63,204 nt of DNA from Bacteroidota bacterium (GCA_023429135.1 JAEYWD010000077.1:1-63204); one strand, 5' to 3'. Counted from the first letter of the stretch, positions 53,521-63,142 are shown. Numbers and translations are program-made. The notes: generated from the letters alone by a model not told the origin.

Positions 53521-56500
53521 ATGAAAAAAAATTCTTACTGGAAAAAGTATGTTTACTTATCACTTATTCCAATTAAACTACTACAAATTATGAAAATTAC
53601 AGTACTACTATTGTGTGTGTTAACATTCAGCGTATCTGGTTCTGTATATTCGCAGAATACGCTACTGAATTTAGATGTTAAAGGGCAGACAGTTAGGGAT
53701 GTCCTTAAATCTATTGAGAAACAATCGTCCTTCCGTTTCTTCTACAATGATGAATTTACTGATTTAAACAGAGAAGTTACCATTACCGCTGATGACAAAA
53801 CCATTGACGATATACTTGCAAAAGTTTTCAGCAATGCCGATGTTACATATAAGGTGCTGGAAAACAATTTGGTTGTTATATCACCGGTTTCAGTTGTTCA
53901 GCAGACATCAATCAAAGGCACGATTACCGACTCTAATGGTCTTCCATTACCTGGAGTTAACGTTCTTGTAAAGGGGACAACGGTTGGTGTCATATCCGAT
54001 ATCGATGGGAAATACACTATTAACATTCCTTCGGAGGATGTAATTTTGCAGTTCTCTTACATAGGTTACCTTACTGAGGAACGTGCTGTAAAGGGATTAA
54101 CCGTTATTGATATGGTAATGGTTGAAGATGTGAAAGATCTTGAGGAAGTTGTTGTTATTGGTTACGGTGTATCTAAAAAACGCGATTTAACAGGAGCTGT
54201 TACTTCCGTTAAGACCGATAGAATAGAAAATGAAAAGCCACAGGCTGTTCAGGATTTATTGCGTGGTAATATTGCCGGTCTTTCGGTAGGTTTCTCCACT
54301 CTTGCAAAAGGTGGTGGCGATATGGAGGTACGTGGTAAAAATAACGTACGCTCTACATCTTCAAATACACCGTTGTTTGTTTTGGATGGTGTTATTTACC
54401 AGGGCGCTATGGAAGATATCAACCCTAACGATATCCAGTCAATTGACGTGTTGAAAGATGCTTCGTCTGCTGCAGTATATGGTGCGAAAGCTGCAAACGG
54501 CGTTGTTCTTATTACAACTAAAAAAGGTAAATCGGGCAAGCCCGTTATTAATGTTGCATCCAGTTTTGGTTTGGCAACAATTGCTACATTGCAGGACGTG
54601 TACGACCCCGAGGGTTTTGTTAACTGGCGTACCGATGTATTAAAATCTATGAATTATTACAATCCGGCTATTAATAACAAGCTGTATATATATGATGATC
54701 CGACCAAACTACCCGAAGGTGTAACAGAAACTATGTGGAGAGACGGTAAAACCGGCGATCTCACTGATATATGGCTGGCTCGTATAGGTTTTCTCCCGGT
54801 AGAGGTTGCGAATTATAAAGCAGGTAAAACTGTGAATTGGAATGATATGGTCTTTCAGACTGGTTTGCGTCAGGACCATAATATTTCCTTATCGGGGAAA
54901 AAGGATGAGGTTTCGTATTATGGATCAGTTGGCTATAATAAAAATGAGGGTGTAATTGTTGGCGACGACTTTACCACCATTCGTGCCCGTTTGAATGTTG
55001 ACGCTAATATTACCAAATGGCTCAATGTTGGTATTAATACACAGTTTGCAAATCGCGACGAAAGTAATATTAATGCCGACTGGGGTAAGATTGTAAGCAA
55101 CTCACCTTATGGGTCGATTTACATGGATGACGGTACAACTATCCGTATCAGCCCTGTTGACGACCTTGGCCGCGGAGCTAAGCATCCTTTGTACGACAAA
55201 ATGTTTCAGTCGAGAAGAAAGGTTTATAATACTTTGATAAATACATTATTTGCCAATGTTAAACTTCCTTTAGGCATTACTTACCAGGTGAATTTTGCAC
55301 CACGTTTCGAATGGTACAATTACCTGAATCACCAATCGGCGCTTCACGAAGAATGGGCGAAATTTGGTGGAAAAGCAGAACGTGAACAAAAAAGCATTTA
55401 TAGCTGGCAGGTAGATAACCTTATTAAATGGAATAAGACATTTAACAATATTCATCAGTTCGATGTTACATTACTTGCAAATGCTGAAAAATTCCAGAGT
55501 TGGCAGAATAAAATGTCCACCGAGGGATTCACTCCAACTGATGCTCTTGGTTATCATAATATGACTGCCGGTAAGAGTACCTCGAATATTTTAAGCAGTA
55601 CCGATGAGTACAATACTGGTAGCGCTTTGATGGCCAGGTTATTTTATTCATTAATGAATAAGTATATGGTGACCTTGTCAGTTCGTCGCGATGGTTACTC
55701 TGCATTCGGACAAAAACATCCTTACGGTACCTTCCCTGCGGCTGCTTTGGCTTGGGTACTTTCCGAGGAGGATTTCATGAAGAACAATATTCTTACCTAT
55801 GCTAAACTTCGCCTTTCCTGGGGTTTAAATGGTAACCGTGAAATTGGTATGTACGATGCTCTTTCTGATATGAATATTGGTAAATATCCTTATCAGCCCG
55901 TTAGCGGTGCTGCTTACGAAAGTAACCAGTTATATGTTAATCGTATGGCTAACCCCGATTTAAGGTGGGAAAAGACAGAAGCTATAAACGTGGGTTTCGA
56001 CTTCTCAATTACCGATGGATTTCTGGACGGTTCTGTTGAATATTACCGGAAAAACACCAAAGACCTTCTCATTGCCAGAGGCTTACCTGTATTTACCGGA
56101 TTTAGTTCTGTGACTTCAAACATTGGTGAAATTCAAAATACTGGTTTTGAAGCTACTTTAAATGCTAAGGTTATGAGTAAGCAGAACTTTGGTTGGAATA
56201 TCAGTGCCAATTTCTCATTAAACCGTAACCAGATTAAGCATTTGTATGGCGATATGGTCGATGTCAAAGATGCAAACGGAAATGTTATTGGTCAGAAAGA
56301 GGCTGACGATGTTGGTAACAAATGGTTTATAGGTCACGACATAGACCAGATCTGGGAACCGAAAATTCTTGGAGTATGGCAGAAAGGACAAGAGGATCAG
56401 GCTAAAGTTTATGGTCAGTATCCCGGCGACTTCCGTCTCGAAGATGTTGACAACAGTGGTAAAATTAACCAACTCGATAATCAGTTCCAGGGGTATAAAA

Positions 56501-56994
56501 CTCCAAGATTCAGATGGACATTCCGTCAGGAATTTAACTTATTCAAAAACTGGAATATCTCTATGATGGCTTATTCTTACTGGGGTCACTATGGTGGATA
56601 CAATCAGGCAAAAAATCGCGATGGTTTTCCTGAACGTGTAAACTCTTATATAATTCCTTACTGGACTCCCGATAATGCTACCAATGATTATGCCCGTATA
56701 TATTCTGCTGAAGGTGGTGCTAACTTTACAGTATGGAAAGAAAGATCATTTATCCGTCTCGACAATATTTCGGTGTCTTATAATGTGCCACAATCCTTAC
56801 TTAGGAAAGTAAGTATCAATGGTCTGAAAATATTTGGTACCATTCGCAACGTTGGATATTGGGCTCCTAAATGGAATTTCTGGGATCCGGAACAGTATCG
56901 CGATCCATTTAACACAGATAGTAATGGTAATCCCAATCTTGTTAATGGTCCTACTCCCCGTATCTATACCATAGGTATTAACTTAAGTCTCTAA
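53521..56994 (+). CDS. SusC/RagA-type TonB-linked outer-membrane transporter
   Basis: A 1157-residue SusC family protein. The long leader (MKKNSYWKKYVYLSL then a second Met at 24) is usual for the STN-carrying subgroup. An STN domain lies at about 50-118 (VKGQTVRDVLKSIEKQSSFR), a carboxypeptidase-like domain at about 135-205 (KGTITDSNGLPLPGVNVLVK), then the family box EEVVVIGYGVSKKRDLTGAV, the plug and the barrel, ending YTIGINLSL. It imports an oligomeric or small ligand captured by the SusD partner encoded ten bases downstream, and signals to FecR through the STN domain. The ligand is unknown. Confidence 0.95.
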   Translation: MKKNSYWKKYVYLSLIPIKLLQIMKITVLLLCVLTFSVSGSVYSQNTLLNLDVKGQTVRDVLKSIEKQSSFRFFYNDEFTDLNREVTITADDKTIDDILAKVFSNADVTYKVLENNLVVISPVSVVQQTSIKGTITDSNGLPLPGVNVLVKGTTVGVISDIDGKYTINIPSEDVILQFSYIGYLTEERAVKGLTVIDMVMVEDVKDLEEVVVIGYGVSKKRDLTGAVTSVKTDRIENEKPQAVQDLLRGNIAGLSVGFSTLAKGGGDMEVRGKNNVRSTSSNTPLFVLDGVIYQGAMEDINPNDIQSIDVLKDASSAAVYGAKAANGVVLITTKKGKSGKPVINVASSFGLATIATLQDVYDPEGFVNWRTDVLKSMNYYNPAINNKLYIYDDPTKLPEGVTETMWRDGKTGDLTDIWLARIGFLPVEVANYKAGKTVNWNDMVFQTGLRQDHNISLSGKKDEVSYYGSVGYNKNEGVIVGDDFTTIRARLNVDANITKWLNVGINTQFANRDESNINADWGKIVSNSPYGSIYMDDGTTIRISPVDDLGRGAKHPLYDKMFQSRRKVYNTLINTLFANVKLPLGITYQVNFAPRFEWYNYLNHQSALHEEWAKFGGKAEREQKSIYSWQVDNLIKWNKTFNNIHQFDVTLLANAEKFQSWQNKMSTEGFTPTDALGYHNMTAGKSTSNILSSTDEYNTGSALMARLFYSLMNKYMVTLSVRRDGYSAFGQKHPYGTFPAAALAWVLSEEDFMKNNILTYAKLRLSWGLNGNREIGMYDALSDMNIGKYPYQPVSGAAYESNQLYVNRMANPDLRWEKTEAINVGFDFSITDGFLDGSVEYYRKNTKDLLIARGLPVFTGFSSVTSNIGEIQNTGFEATLNAKVMSKQNFGWNISANFSLNRNQIKHLYGDMVDVKDANGNVIGQKEADDVGNKWFIGHDIDQIWEPKILGVWQKGQEDQAKVYGQYPGDFRLEDVDNSGKINQLDNQFQGYKTPRFRWTFRQEFNLFKNWNISMMAYSYWGHYGGYNQAKNRDGFPERVNSYIIPYWTPDNATNDYARIYSAEGGANFTVWKERSFIRLDNISVSYNVPQSLLRKVSINGLKIFGTIRNVGYWAPKWNFWDPEQYRDPFNTDSNGNPNLVNGPTPRIYTIGINLSL

Positions 56995-57003
56995 TAATTC
57001 TAA

Positions 57004-58887
57004 ATGGATAATAATATGAAAACTATATATAAATTCAGTATTTTGCTTTTAACCCTTGGAATTCTGGGTCTGGCAAGTTGTAAGGAAGATTGGCTCGACA
57101 CCAAGCCCCTTTCTATTTTCACACCTGAAAATGCTTTTGTGGATGTGCGTGGTATGTATGGCGCTTTGACTGCTTGCGAACGTAATATGCGTTATGAGTG
57201 GTATGGAGACGGAGCTCCTATTATTACTGAACTTGTTTTTTCTGAAGTATGTGTTGAAGGAACTACTGATAAACCTGGGCCCGCACAGAATATGAATATC
57301 CAGATCACTCCAAGTTCTCAGCTTAATCACGTTGACTATAATAAAATCGGCTGGTACTGGGACGAAGGCTATAAGGGTATTAAGTATGCCAATGTGGTGA
57401 TCAGTCGTATTGATAAAACAATTTTCAAGGACTCTGCCGAACGTAATGCTGTTCTGGGTTCTGCTTACTTCCACAGGGCATTCCGTTACTATCGTTTAAC
57501 ACAACAGTTTGGCGATATTCCTTTTATTGGTAAAGAAATAACCGAACCAAAACTTGATTTCTATTCTACAAAACGAGAGGTTGTTCTTCAGAAAATTAAG
57601 AAAGATATGGAGTTTGCAGCCAAATGGTGTAAGGATGGTGTAGACCGCGGTAGGGTAACTAAGGGAGCCTGCTATCACTTATTAACTAAAATTAATCTTG
57701 CCTTAGGACTGTTCGATGATGCTATTGCTTCGGCAAATGCGGTAATTGATGGCGGAGTTTACAGCCTTATGAAGGCTCCTTTCGGAGCTGTTCCGAAAGA
57801 AGAAGGTAATTACCTCGCATCCTTAGGAGTTGTTCGTAACGATGTTATTTCTACTTTGCACTGGTGTAATAATAAAGCTATCGCAGCTAACAAGGAAGTA
57901 TTATTTATGGTTCTTTCGCGCGAAGATTTGATCGAATCTCGTCTCGACCTTCAGATTATGCGCCAGGCTCTTCCTTTCTGGGGTGTTTCCAATTCAAATA
58001 TGATCTATACCCCTGATGGTTTTGGTCCTGGTACCTCCGACCTGAACGGTCAGGCTATTGACCTTGTTGGAACTTTTGGCCGTGGTATTGGTCGTGCACG
58101 TGGTACTTCATACCATACTCATGATATTTGGGACGATCCGAATGATCTCCGCCATAAAAAATACAACTGGATGAACATGGAAGATTTGGTTTACAACCAT
58201 GCCAATGCAAAGAAGGGCGCTTATTATGGTAAGAATCTTCAACTCAGAGATGCTAACGGTAAAGTACTAACTACCGATACTATCCGCAACTGGTTTGGAT
58301 GGCCTCATTATAAATTATACAATCCCGACCCAAGAAGAATTCAGCCTCAGGGTGGAGCTTTCGACTGGTATGTATTCCGTTTGGCCGAAACTTATCTGTT
58401 AAGAGCCGAAGCATACTGGTGGAAAGGAGATATTGCAAATGCTATGGCCGATCTTAATCAGGTTCGTACACGTGCTGGTGCTGCTCCATATACTGATGCT
58501 GCTACTTTCGACATAGGTACAATTCTCGACGAACGCGCCAGGGAATTATTCTGGGAAGAACCTCGTAAAACCGAGCTAAACCGTATTTCCTTTATTTTTG
58601 CTCAAACCGGTAAACCTTATAAAGGTAAAACATATTCGATACAGAACTTTGGCGAAAGTAATTTCTTCTTCGACAGAGTAGTCGAAAAGAACAGATTCTA
58701 CAACCGGGGTGTAAAAGCTAATAATGGTCAGGAATATACAATGAGTCCATATCATGTATTGTGGCCAATACCTCAGAGTTCCGTCGAATCTAATTCTAAA
58801 GGTATTATTAACCAAAACTTTGGATACGATGGTTACGCTAAAAATGTACCTCCATTAACATCCATTCCAACCGAAGACGATATTTAA
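57004..58887 (+). CDS. SusD/RagB-type surface nutrient-binding lipoprotein
   Basis: A 627-residue lipoprotein (lipobox GLASC, Cys26; Met1 at 57004 or Met5 at 57016 as start). The N-terminal TPR-like helices (VDVRGMYGALTACERNMRYE, NAVLGSAYFHRAFRYYRLTQ) and the C-terminal RagB/SusD part (FRLAETYLLRAEAYWWKGDI, DLNQVRTRAG, LDERARELFWEEPRKTELNR) are complete. It sits on top of SusC like a lid and binds the ligand. Aromatic-rich stretches such as the YHTHDIWDDP region may form the binding face. Three hairpins follow the gene. Confidence 0.94.
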   Translation: MDNNMKTIYKFSILLLTLGILGLASCKEDWLDTKPLSIFTPENAFVDVRGMYGALTACERNMRYEWYGDGAPIITELVFSEVCVEGTTDKPGPAQNMNIQITPSSQLNHVDYNKIGWYWDEGYKGIKYANVVISRIDKTIFKDSAERNAVLGSAYFHRAFRYYRLTQQFGDIPFIGKEITEPKLDFYSTKREVVLQKIKKDMEFAAKWCKDGVDRGRVTKGACYHLLTKINLALGLFDDAIASANAVIDGGVYSLMKAPFGAVPKEEGNYLASLGVVRNDVISTLHWCNNKAIAANKEVLFMVLSREDLIESRLDLQIMRQALPFWGVSNSNMIYTPDGFGPGTSDLNGQAIDLVGTFGRGIGRARGTSYHTHDIWDDPNDLRHKKYNWMNMEDLVYNHANAKKGAYYGKNLQLRDANGKVLTTDTIRNWFGWPHYKLYNPDPRRIQPQGGAFDWYVFRLAETYLLRAEAYWWKGDIANAMADLNQVRTRAGAAPYTDAATFDIGTILDERARELFWEEPRKTELNRISFIFAQTGKPYKGKTYSIQNFGESNFFFDRVVEKNRFYNRGVKANNGQEYTMSPYHVLWPIPQSSVESNSKGIINQNFGYDGYAKNVPPLTSIPTEDDI

Positions 58888-58896
58888 TAAATCCTG

Positions 58897-58936
58897 TTCT
58901 GGCGGCTAGATATTCTATCCGCCAGAATTGCTTTTT
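58897..58936 (+). terminator. Terminator after susD
   Basis: TTCTGGCGG (58897-58905) pairs perfectly with CCGCCAGAA (58919-58927), followed by TTGCTTTTT. It lies ten bases after the susD stop and could lower expression of the downstream enzymes relative to susCD. Confidence 0.8.
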
Positions 58937-58939
58937 ATG

Positions 58940-59007
58940 GAGGTTTGAGTTATCTTCAAACCTCTAATATTTACATTTGACTAACCCGATGCCTTATTCA
59001 CGGCATC
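58940..59007 (+). promoter_or_regulatory. Two further hairpins before the DUF6807 gene
   Basis: GAGGTTTGA (58940-58948) pairs with TCAAACCTC (58956-58964), and GATGCC (58988-58993) pairs with GGCATC (59002-59007). The second ends 16 bases before the ATG at 59024. They may protect or expose the start of the downstream transcript after processing. Confidence 0.45.
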
Positions 59008-59023
59008 ATAAATCTTAATACTC

Positions 59024-59923
59024 ATGAATTTGAAAACATTACTATTATGTTTAGTAACGTTATTGCTAGCTTATTCAGGTTCCCTGGCTCAATCAAAAAT
59101 TTCTGCTGTTAAGGTTGGCTCAAAAATCAACATTACAATAGATAACCTTTTCTTTACCAGTTACATTTTTTCTGAAGACGAGAAGTATCCTTTCTTTTAT
59201 CCGTTAAATGGTCCTTCAGGGGCTGGTGTAACTTCCATGAGAAATGGAACATATCCTCATCATAGTTCTTTGTTCTTTGGTTGCGATAAAGTGAATGGTG
59301 GTAATTACTGGCAAGAGGAATTAGACAGAGGGCAGATTGTTTCTTTGCGTGAAGATATTATTGAAAACGACGGATCACGTGTTGTAATTGAAAATGAGTG
59401 TATCTGGAAACGACCTGGTGCCATGTCTCCGGTTAAGGATTTACGTAAAATCACTATTACTGCTCCTTCAAATGAAATGTTTCAGGTTGATTTTGAGGTG
59501 AGTATGGAGATGTTATTGGATGTGACGATTGAAAAAACAAATCATTCATTATTCTCTGGAAGGATGGATCCGGCTTTGGCGGTGATTAACGGAGGAACGA
59601 TGATTAATGCCGAAGGAGGCTTAGGTGAGAAAGGAACATTTGGTAAAACTTCTCCCTGGATTGACTGCTTTGGAAAAAGAGGCGGTAAAGTGGAAGGAAT
59701 GGCAATTATGCAGCATCCTTCAAATAAATGGTATCCTTCTCCCTGGTTTACACGCGACTACGGTTTCTTCTCGCCAACACCTATGTTCTGGCCCGTTGAC
59801 GACAAAGCCAATGTTCTGAAAAAGGGTGAAATAGTTAAATTGAAGTATCGCGTACTTGTTCATTCAGGCTCAAATGTCACTGCCAAAATCGCTGATGAGT
59901 TTAAAAAATATGCTTCAGAATAA
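59024..59923 (+). CDS. Secreted DUF6807 (PmoA-like) family protein
   Basis: A 299-residue protein with signal peptide (MNLKTLLLCLVTLLLAYSGS, cut after LAQ). The conserved core YPFFYPLNGPSGAGVTSMRN followed by GTYPHHSSLFFGCDKVNGGN and the late QHPSNKWYPSPWFTRDYGFF is what I know as the family annotated as methane oxygenase PmoA (now DUF6807). The old name does not imply methane oxidation. Members are beta-sandwich proteins common in carbohydrate loci of Bacteroidota and Planctomycetes next to Gfo/Idh/MocA enzymes, as here, and no reaction is established. The histidine pair in YPHHSS is a possible active-site feature (inference). Confidence 0.82.
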   Translation: MNLKTLLLCLVTLLLAYSGSLAQSKISAVKVGSKINITIDNLFFTSYIFSEDEKYPFFYPLNGPSGAGVTSMRNGTYPHHSSLFFGCDKVNGGNYWQEELDRGQIVSLREDIIENDGSRVVIENECIWKRPGAMSPVKDLRKITITAPSNEMFQVDFEVSMEMLLDVTIEKTNHSLFSGRMDPALAVINGGTMINAEGGLGEKGTFGKTSPWIDCFGKRGGKVEGMAIMQHPSNKWYPSPWFTRDYGFFSPTPMFWPVDDKANVLKKGEIVKLKYRVLVHSGSNVTAKIADEFKKYASE

Positions 59924-59953
59924 TTGAAATATTTACACCATATATTTAATAAT

Positions 59954-61306
59954 ATGAAACGACGTAACTTTTTGAAACAATCCGTTGCAGGTGCTGCCGG
60001 GGCTATGATACTCCCAACTATTGTACCTTCTTCAGTTTTTGGTAAGAATGCTCCCAGTAATCGTATTAATGTTGGAGCAATCGGTACCGGCCGTATTTCG
60101 CGCGATCACGATATGGCTGGCGTTTTAAAATACGATGGAGCCAGAATTGTTGCTGTATGCGACCTCGATTCCAAACGAGTGAATGAGGCAAAGCAGTTGG
60201 TCGAAGGAGCTTATACCAAAAAAGGTATTTCCCAAAATGTTACTACTTATGGTAATTATCTGGAATTGCTGGATAATAAAGAAATTGACGCTGTTTTGAT
60301 CAGTACTCCCGATCACTGGCATGCTAAACCTGTGATTGATGCTGCTTATGCCGGTAAGGATATTTATGTTCAGAAGCCGTTTTCGTATACCTTGGTCGAA
60401 GGCCGTCAAATGAGCAATGTTGTAAACAGCACAGGTGTTATATTGCAAATTGGTACTCAACAACGATCCATGGAGCAGTTCCGCATGGCCTGCGAACTGG
60501 TTCGCAATGGACGTATCGGTCAGGTTAAAAATATCAAAGTCGGGTTACCAATTGATCCAGCAGGTGAGGTTGAACCCGAAATGCCAATTCCGTCTAATCT
60601 TAATTACGACGCTTGGTTAGGCTCCACTCCCTATGTTTATTATACCGAAAAAAGGGTTCATCCACAAGCTGATTATTCCCGTCCGGGTTGGTTGCGTTGT
60701 GACCCTTACTGCCTGGGAATGATTACCGGGTGGGGTGTTCATCACATGGATATTGTTCACTGGGGCATGGGTACCGAATTTACCGGTCCGGTCGAAATTT
60801 CGGGTAAAGCCGTGTATCCAACAAGAGGATTGTGGACTGTACACGGAAAGTATAATGTTGAAGCTAAATATGCTAACGGAGTTTTAGTTCAGATTTCGGA
60901 TGAATTTCCAAACGGAGTACGATTTGAAGGTACCGAAGGTTGGATATTTGTGACCCGCGGCAATTATTCAGCTACCGCCAGCGATCCGACCTCTAAAAAA
61001 TCGAGCGAAAAAGCACTTCAGGCCAGCAATCCTAATATTCTTACTGCTGGTATCGGGCCTAACGGAACTCCGCTTTATAAATCGTCCGACCACCACGCAA
61101 ATTGGCTCGACTGTGTAAAGAGCCGTCAGTTGAATATTACACCGGCTGAAGTAGGTCACCGCTCCACCAGTGCTTGTATCCTGAGTCATATTGCAATGAA
61201 ATTAGGTCGTAAGTTGTATTGGAATCCCAAAATTGAGAAATTTGTAAACGACGATGAAGCTAATTCAATGCTATCAAGGCCTCAGCGTCCACCTTATAAC
61301 TTTTAA
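59954..61306 (+). CDS. Tat-exported Gfo/Idh/MocA family oxidoreductase
   Basis: A 450-residue NAD(P)-dependent oxidoreductase. I start at 59954 (MKRRNFLKQSVAGAAGAMIL), which gives a twin-arginine signal, so the protein is exported already folded with its cofactor. The Rossmann loop is VGAIGTGRISRDHD, and the catalytic Lys is in YVQKPFSYTLVEGR (QKP in place of the usual EKP). The metal-independent family acts on sugars and inositols by oxidising ring hydroxyls. It is 30 bases after the DUF6807 gene and 18 before the next gene, so these three form one unit. Confidence 0.92.
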   Translation: MKRRNFLKQSVAGAAGAMILPTIVPSSVFGKNAPSNRINVGAIGTGRISRDHDMAGVLKYDGARIVAVCDLDSKRVNEAKQLVEGAYTKKGISQNVTTYGNYLELLDNKEIDAVLISTPDHWHAKPVIDAAYAGKDIYVQKPFSYTLVEGRQMSNVVNSTGVILQIGTQQRSMEQFRMACELVRNGRIGQVKNIKVGLPIDPAGEVEPEMPIPSNLNYDAWLGSTPYVYYTEKRVHPQADYSRPGWLRCDPYCLGMITGWGVHHMDIVHWGMGTEFTGPVEISGKAVYPTRGLWTVHGKYNVEAKYANGVLVQISDEFPNGVRFEGTEGWIFVTRGNYSATASDPTSKKSSEKALQASNPNILTAGIGPNGTPLYKSSDHHANWLDCVKSRQLNITPAEVGHRSTSACILSHIAMKLGRKLYWNPKIEKFVNDDEANSMLSRPQRPPYNF

Positions 61307-61324
61307 AAACAACCATTTTCAATT

Positions 61325-62347
61325 ATGACAGACAAACAATGGGATGAACTGCTTTCGGTTATTGAAGGCAAGCAACCTTCCCGGATTCCGGTTGGGTTTA
61401 TTATAGACTGCCCCTGGCTTCCCAAATGGTATGGAATTTCTATTCTCGATTATTTTACAAGCGACGAACTTTGGTTAAAAGCAAATCTAAAAGCAATTGA
61501 GACATTTCCCGATGTTATGTTTTTGCCAGGATTCTGGAGCGAATACGGCATGTGTACCGAACCATCGGCTTTTGGCGCCAAAACAGTTTTCTGGAGAAAT
61601 GAATTTCCTTTTGCTGAGAAGATAATCACCGACATAGAACAGGTAGATAATCTAAAAGCCCCTAACGTTGAGACAGATGGTTTGCTACCATTTATGTTAA
61701 ATCGTTTGATTCGGACTCAGTCCCAGATTGAGGCAGCAGGACATAAAATCAGGTTCTCGGTTTCCCGTGGACCATTGAATATTGCTTCATTTCTGATGGG
61801 AACCACTGAGTTTATGATGGCCATGATGATAGATCCCGAACGTGTGCATAAACTTCTTCGGATAATTACCGATTTTTTGAAGGAGTGGCACCAGCTTCAG
61901 CGGAAAACCTTCCCAACAATTGATGGTATTCTGATGCTCGACGATATTATTGGTTTTATTGGCGAAACTGAATTTATCGAATTTGGGATGCCGTATCTGA
62001 AAGAGTTGTACGACTGCGATGTAAAAGTGAAATTCTTCCATAACGATGCTGATTGTACAGTTTCGGTCAAATATTATCCCGAAGTGGGAATCAATTTGTA
62101 TAATCCTGGTATTCACATGACAGTAAATGAACTGATGGAAGCTACTTCCAATAAACTAACCATACTTGGAAATATTCCTCCGCGTGATGTCCTTGCTTCA
62201 GGTTCTCCTCAGGAAGTATCGGGTGCAGTAAGCGATCTGCTGAATGGTCTGAAAGGCAAAACAAATTTTGTTTTATCGTGTGGTGGAGGTATGCCACCTG
62301 ATGTTTCAAGTGAGAATATTAACGCTTTTATTAAAGCTGCCCGTTAA
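61325..62347 (+). CDS. Uroporphyrinogen decarboxylase-fold protein, methyltransferase-like
   Basis: A 340-residue cytoplasmic TIM-barrel protein of the URO-D superfamily. It lacks the substrate-gripping N-terminal Arg motif of true HemE and instead resembles the branch with corrinoid-dependent methyltransferases (MtaA/MtbA). The region matching the MtaA zinc site is FHNDADC (His239, Asp241, Cys244) and LSCGGGMPPDVSSENI (Cys319); Asp241 replaces the usual Cys. A metal-dependent role, perhaps methyl transfer, is possible but not shown; no corrinoid protein gene is adjacent. It is the last gene of the locus. Confidence 0.8.
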   Translation: MTDKQWDELLSVIEGKQPSRIPVGFIIDCPWLPKWYGISILDYFTSDELWLKANLKAIETFPDVMFLPGFWSEYGMCTEPSAFGAKTVFWRNEFPFAEKIITDIEQVDNLKAPNVETDGLLPFMLNRLIRTQSQIEAAGHKIRFSVSRGPLNIASFLMGTTEFMMAMMIDPERVHKLLRIITDFLKEWHQLQRKTFPTIDGILMLDDIIGFIGETEFIEFGMPYLKELYDCDVKVKFFHNDADCTVSVKYYPEVGINLYNPGIHMTVNELMEATSNKLTILGNIPPRDVLASGSPQEVSGAVSDLLNGLKGKTNFVLSCGGGMPPDVSSENINAFIKAAR

Positions 62348-62464
62348 ATAAGGTATTTAATGTAATCCTCTGGACAAAGATCGCTGCTGTTCATGTTCAG
62401 GGGATTTTTATTTGTATTTATATTATAAAACATGAATAAAAGATACAAAAATCTTTTAAATTAT

Positions 62465-62495
62465 TTGGAATTAATCTAAATAGAAATTAACTTTG
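62465..62495 (+). promoter_or_regulatory. Promoter of the superoxide dismutase gene
   Basis: TTG (62465-62467), 20 bases, then TAACTTTG (62488-62495), an exact -33/-7 match. It lies 38 bases before the ATG, in a 186-base gap that separates the gene from the preceding locus. Confidence 0.75.
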
Positions 62496-62533
62496 TTCAT
62501 GAAATAAATAGTATAAAAATTAAAATAAGAATT

Positions 62534-63142
62534 ATGGCCTTCGAGTTACCCAAATTGCAATACCAGTATGATGCCCTGGAGCCTCACATTGATTCAAAAA
62601 CCATGGAAATACATCATACCAAACATCATGGAGCTTACGTTAATAATTTAAACAATGCTCTGCAGGGAACAGGAAACGAAAACAAGAAGCTGGAAGATTT
62701 AATGGCATCCATTTCATCTTTACCGGCAGCCGTTCGTAATAATGGCGGTGGACATTACAATCATACACTCTTTTGGGAGATTATGAAACCGAACGGTGGA
62801 GGAAATCCTACAGGAGATCTGGCAGATGCGATAAACAGATATTTTGGATCTTATGATAAATTAAAAGAATCACTTTCGAATGCAGGTTTAACAAGATTTG
62901 GTTCAGGATGGGCGTGGTTAGTGGTTAAAGGAAGCGAACTGGTAGTAACTTCCACACCCAATCAGGATAACCCGCTGATGGATGTTGCCGATGTTAAAGG
63001 CACTCCGATATTGGGAATTGATGTGTGGGAACATGCATATTATCTTAAATATCAGAACAGGAGAAACGAATATCTTGCTGCAATTTGGAATGTTCTTAAT
63101 TGGGAAGAAATTTCAAGGCGGTTCAAGTTAGCGATTCATTGA
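62534..63142 (+). CDS. sodA: Superoxide dismutase, Mn/Fe type
   Basis: A 202-residue cytoplasmic dismutase converting superoxide to oxygen and hydrogen peroxide. Metal ligands are His in MEIHHTKHHGAYVNNLN, His in GGHYNHTLFW, and Asp and His in IDVWEHAYYLKYQNRR. Residues that separate the metal types favour Mn or cambialistic use: GGGHYNH (Gly where FeSOD has Ala/Gln) and the Gln in TPNQDNPLM. Many Bacteroides enzymes accept either metal. It is a single-gene unit with a good promoter and terminator. Confidence 0.95.
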   Translation: MAFELPKLQYQYDALEPHIDSKTMEIHHTKHHGAYVNNLNNALQGTGNENKKLEDLMASISSLPAAVRNNGGGHYNHTLFWEIMKPNGGGNPTGDLADAINRYFGSYDKLKESLSNAGLTRFGSGWAWLVVKGSELVVTSTPNQDNPLMDVADVKGTPILGIDVWEHAYYLKYQNRRNEYLAAIWNVLNWEEISRRFKLAIH

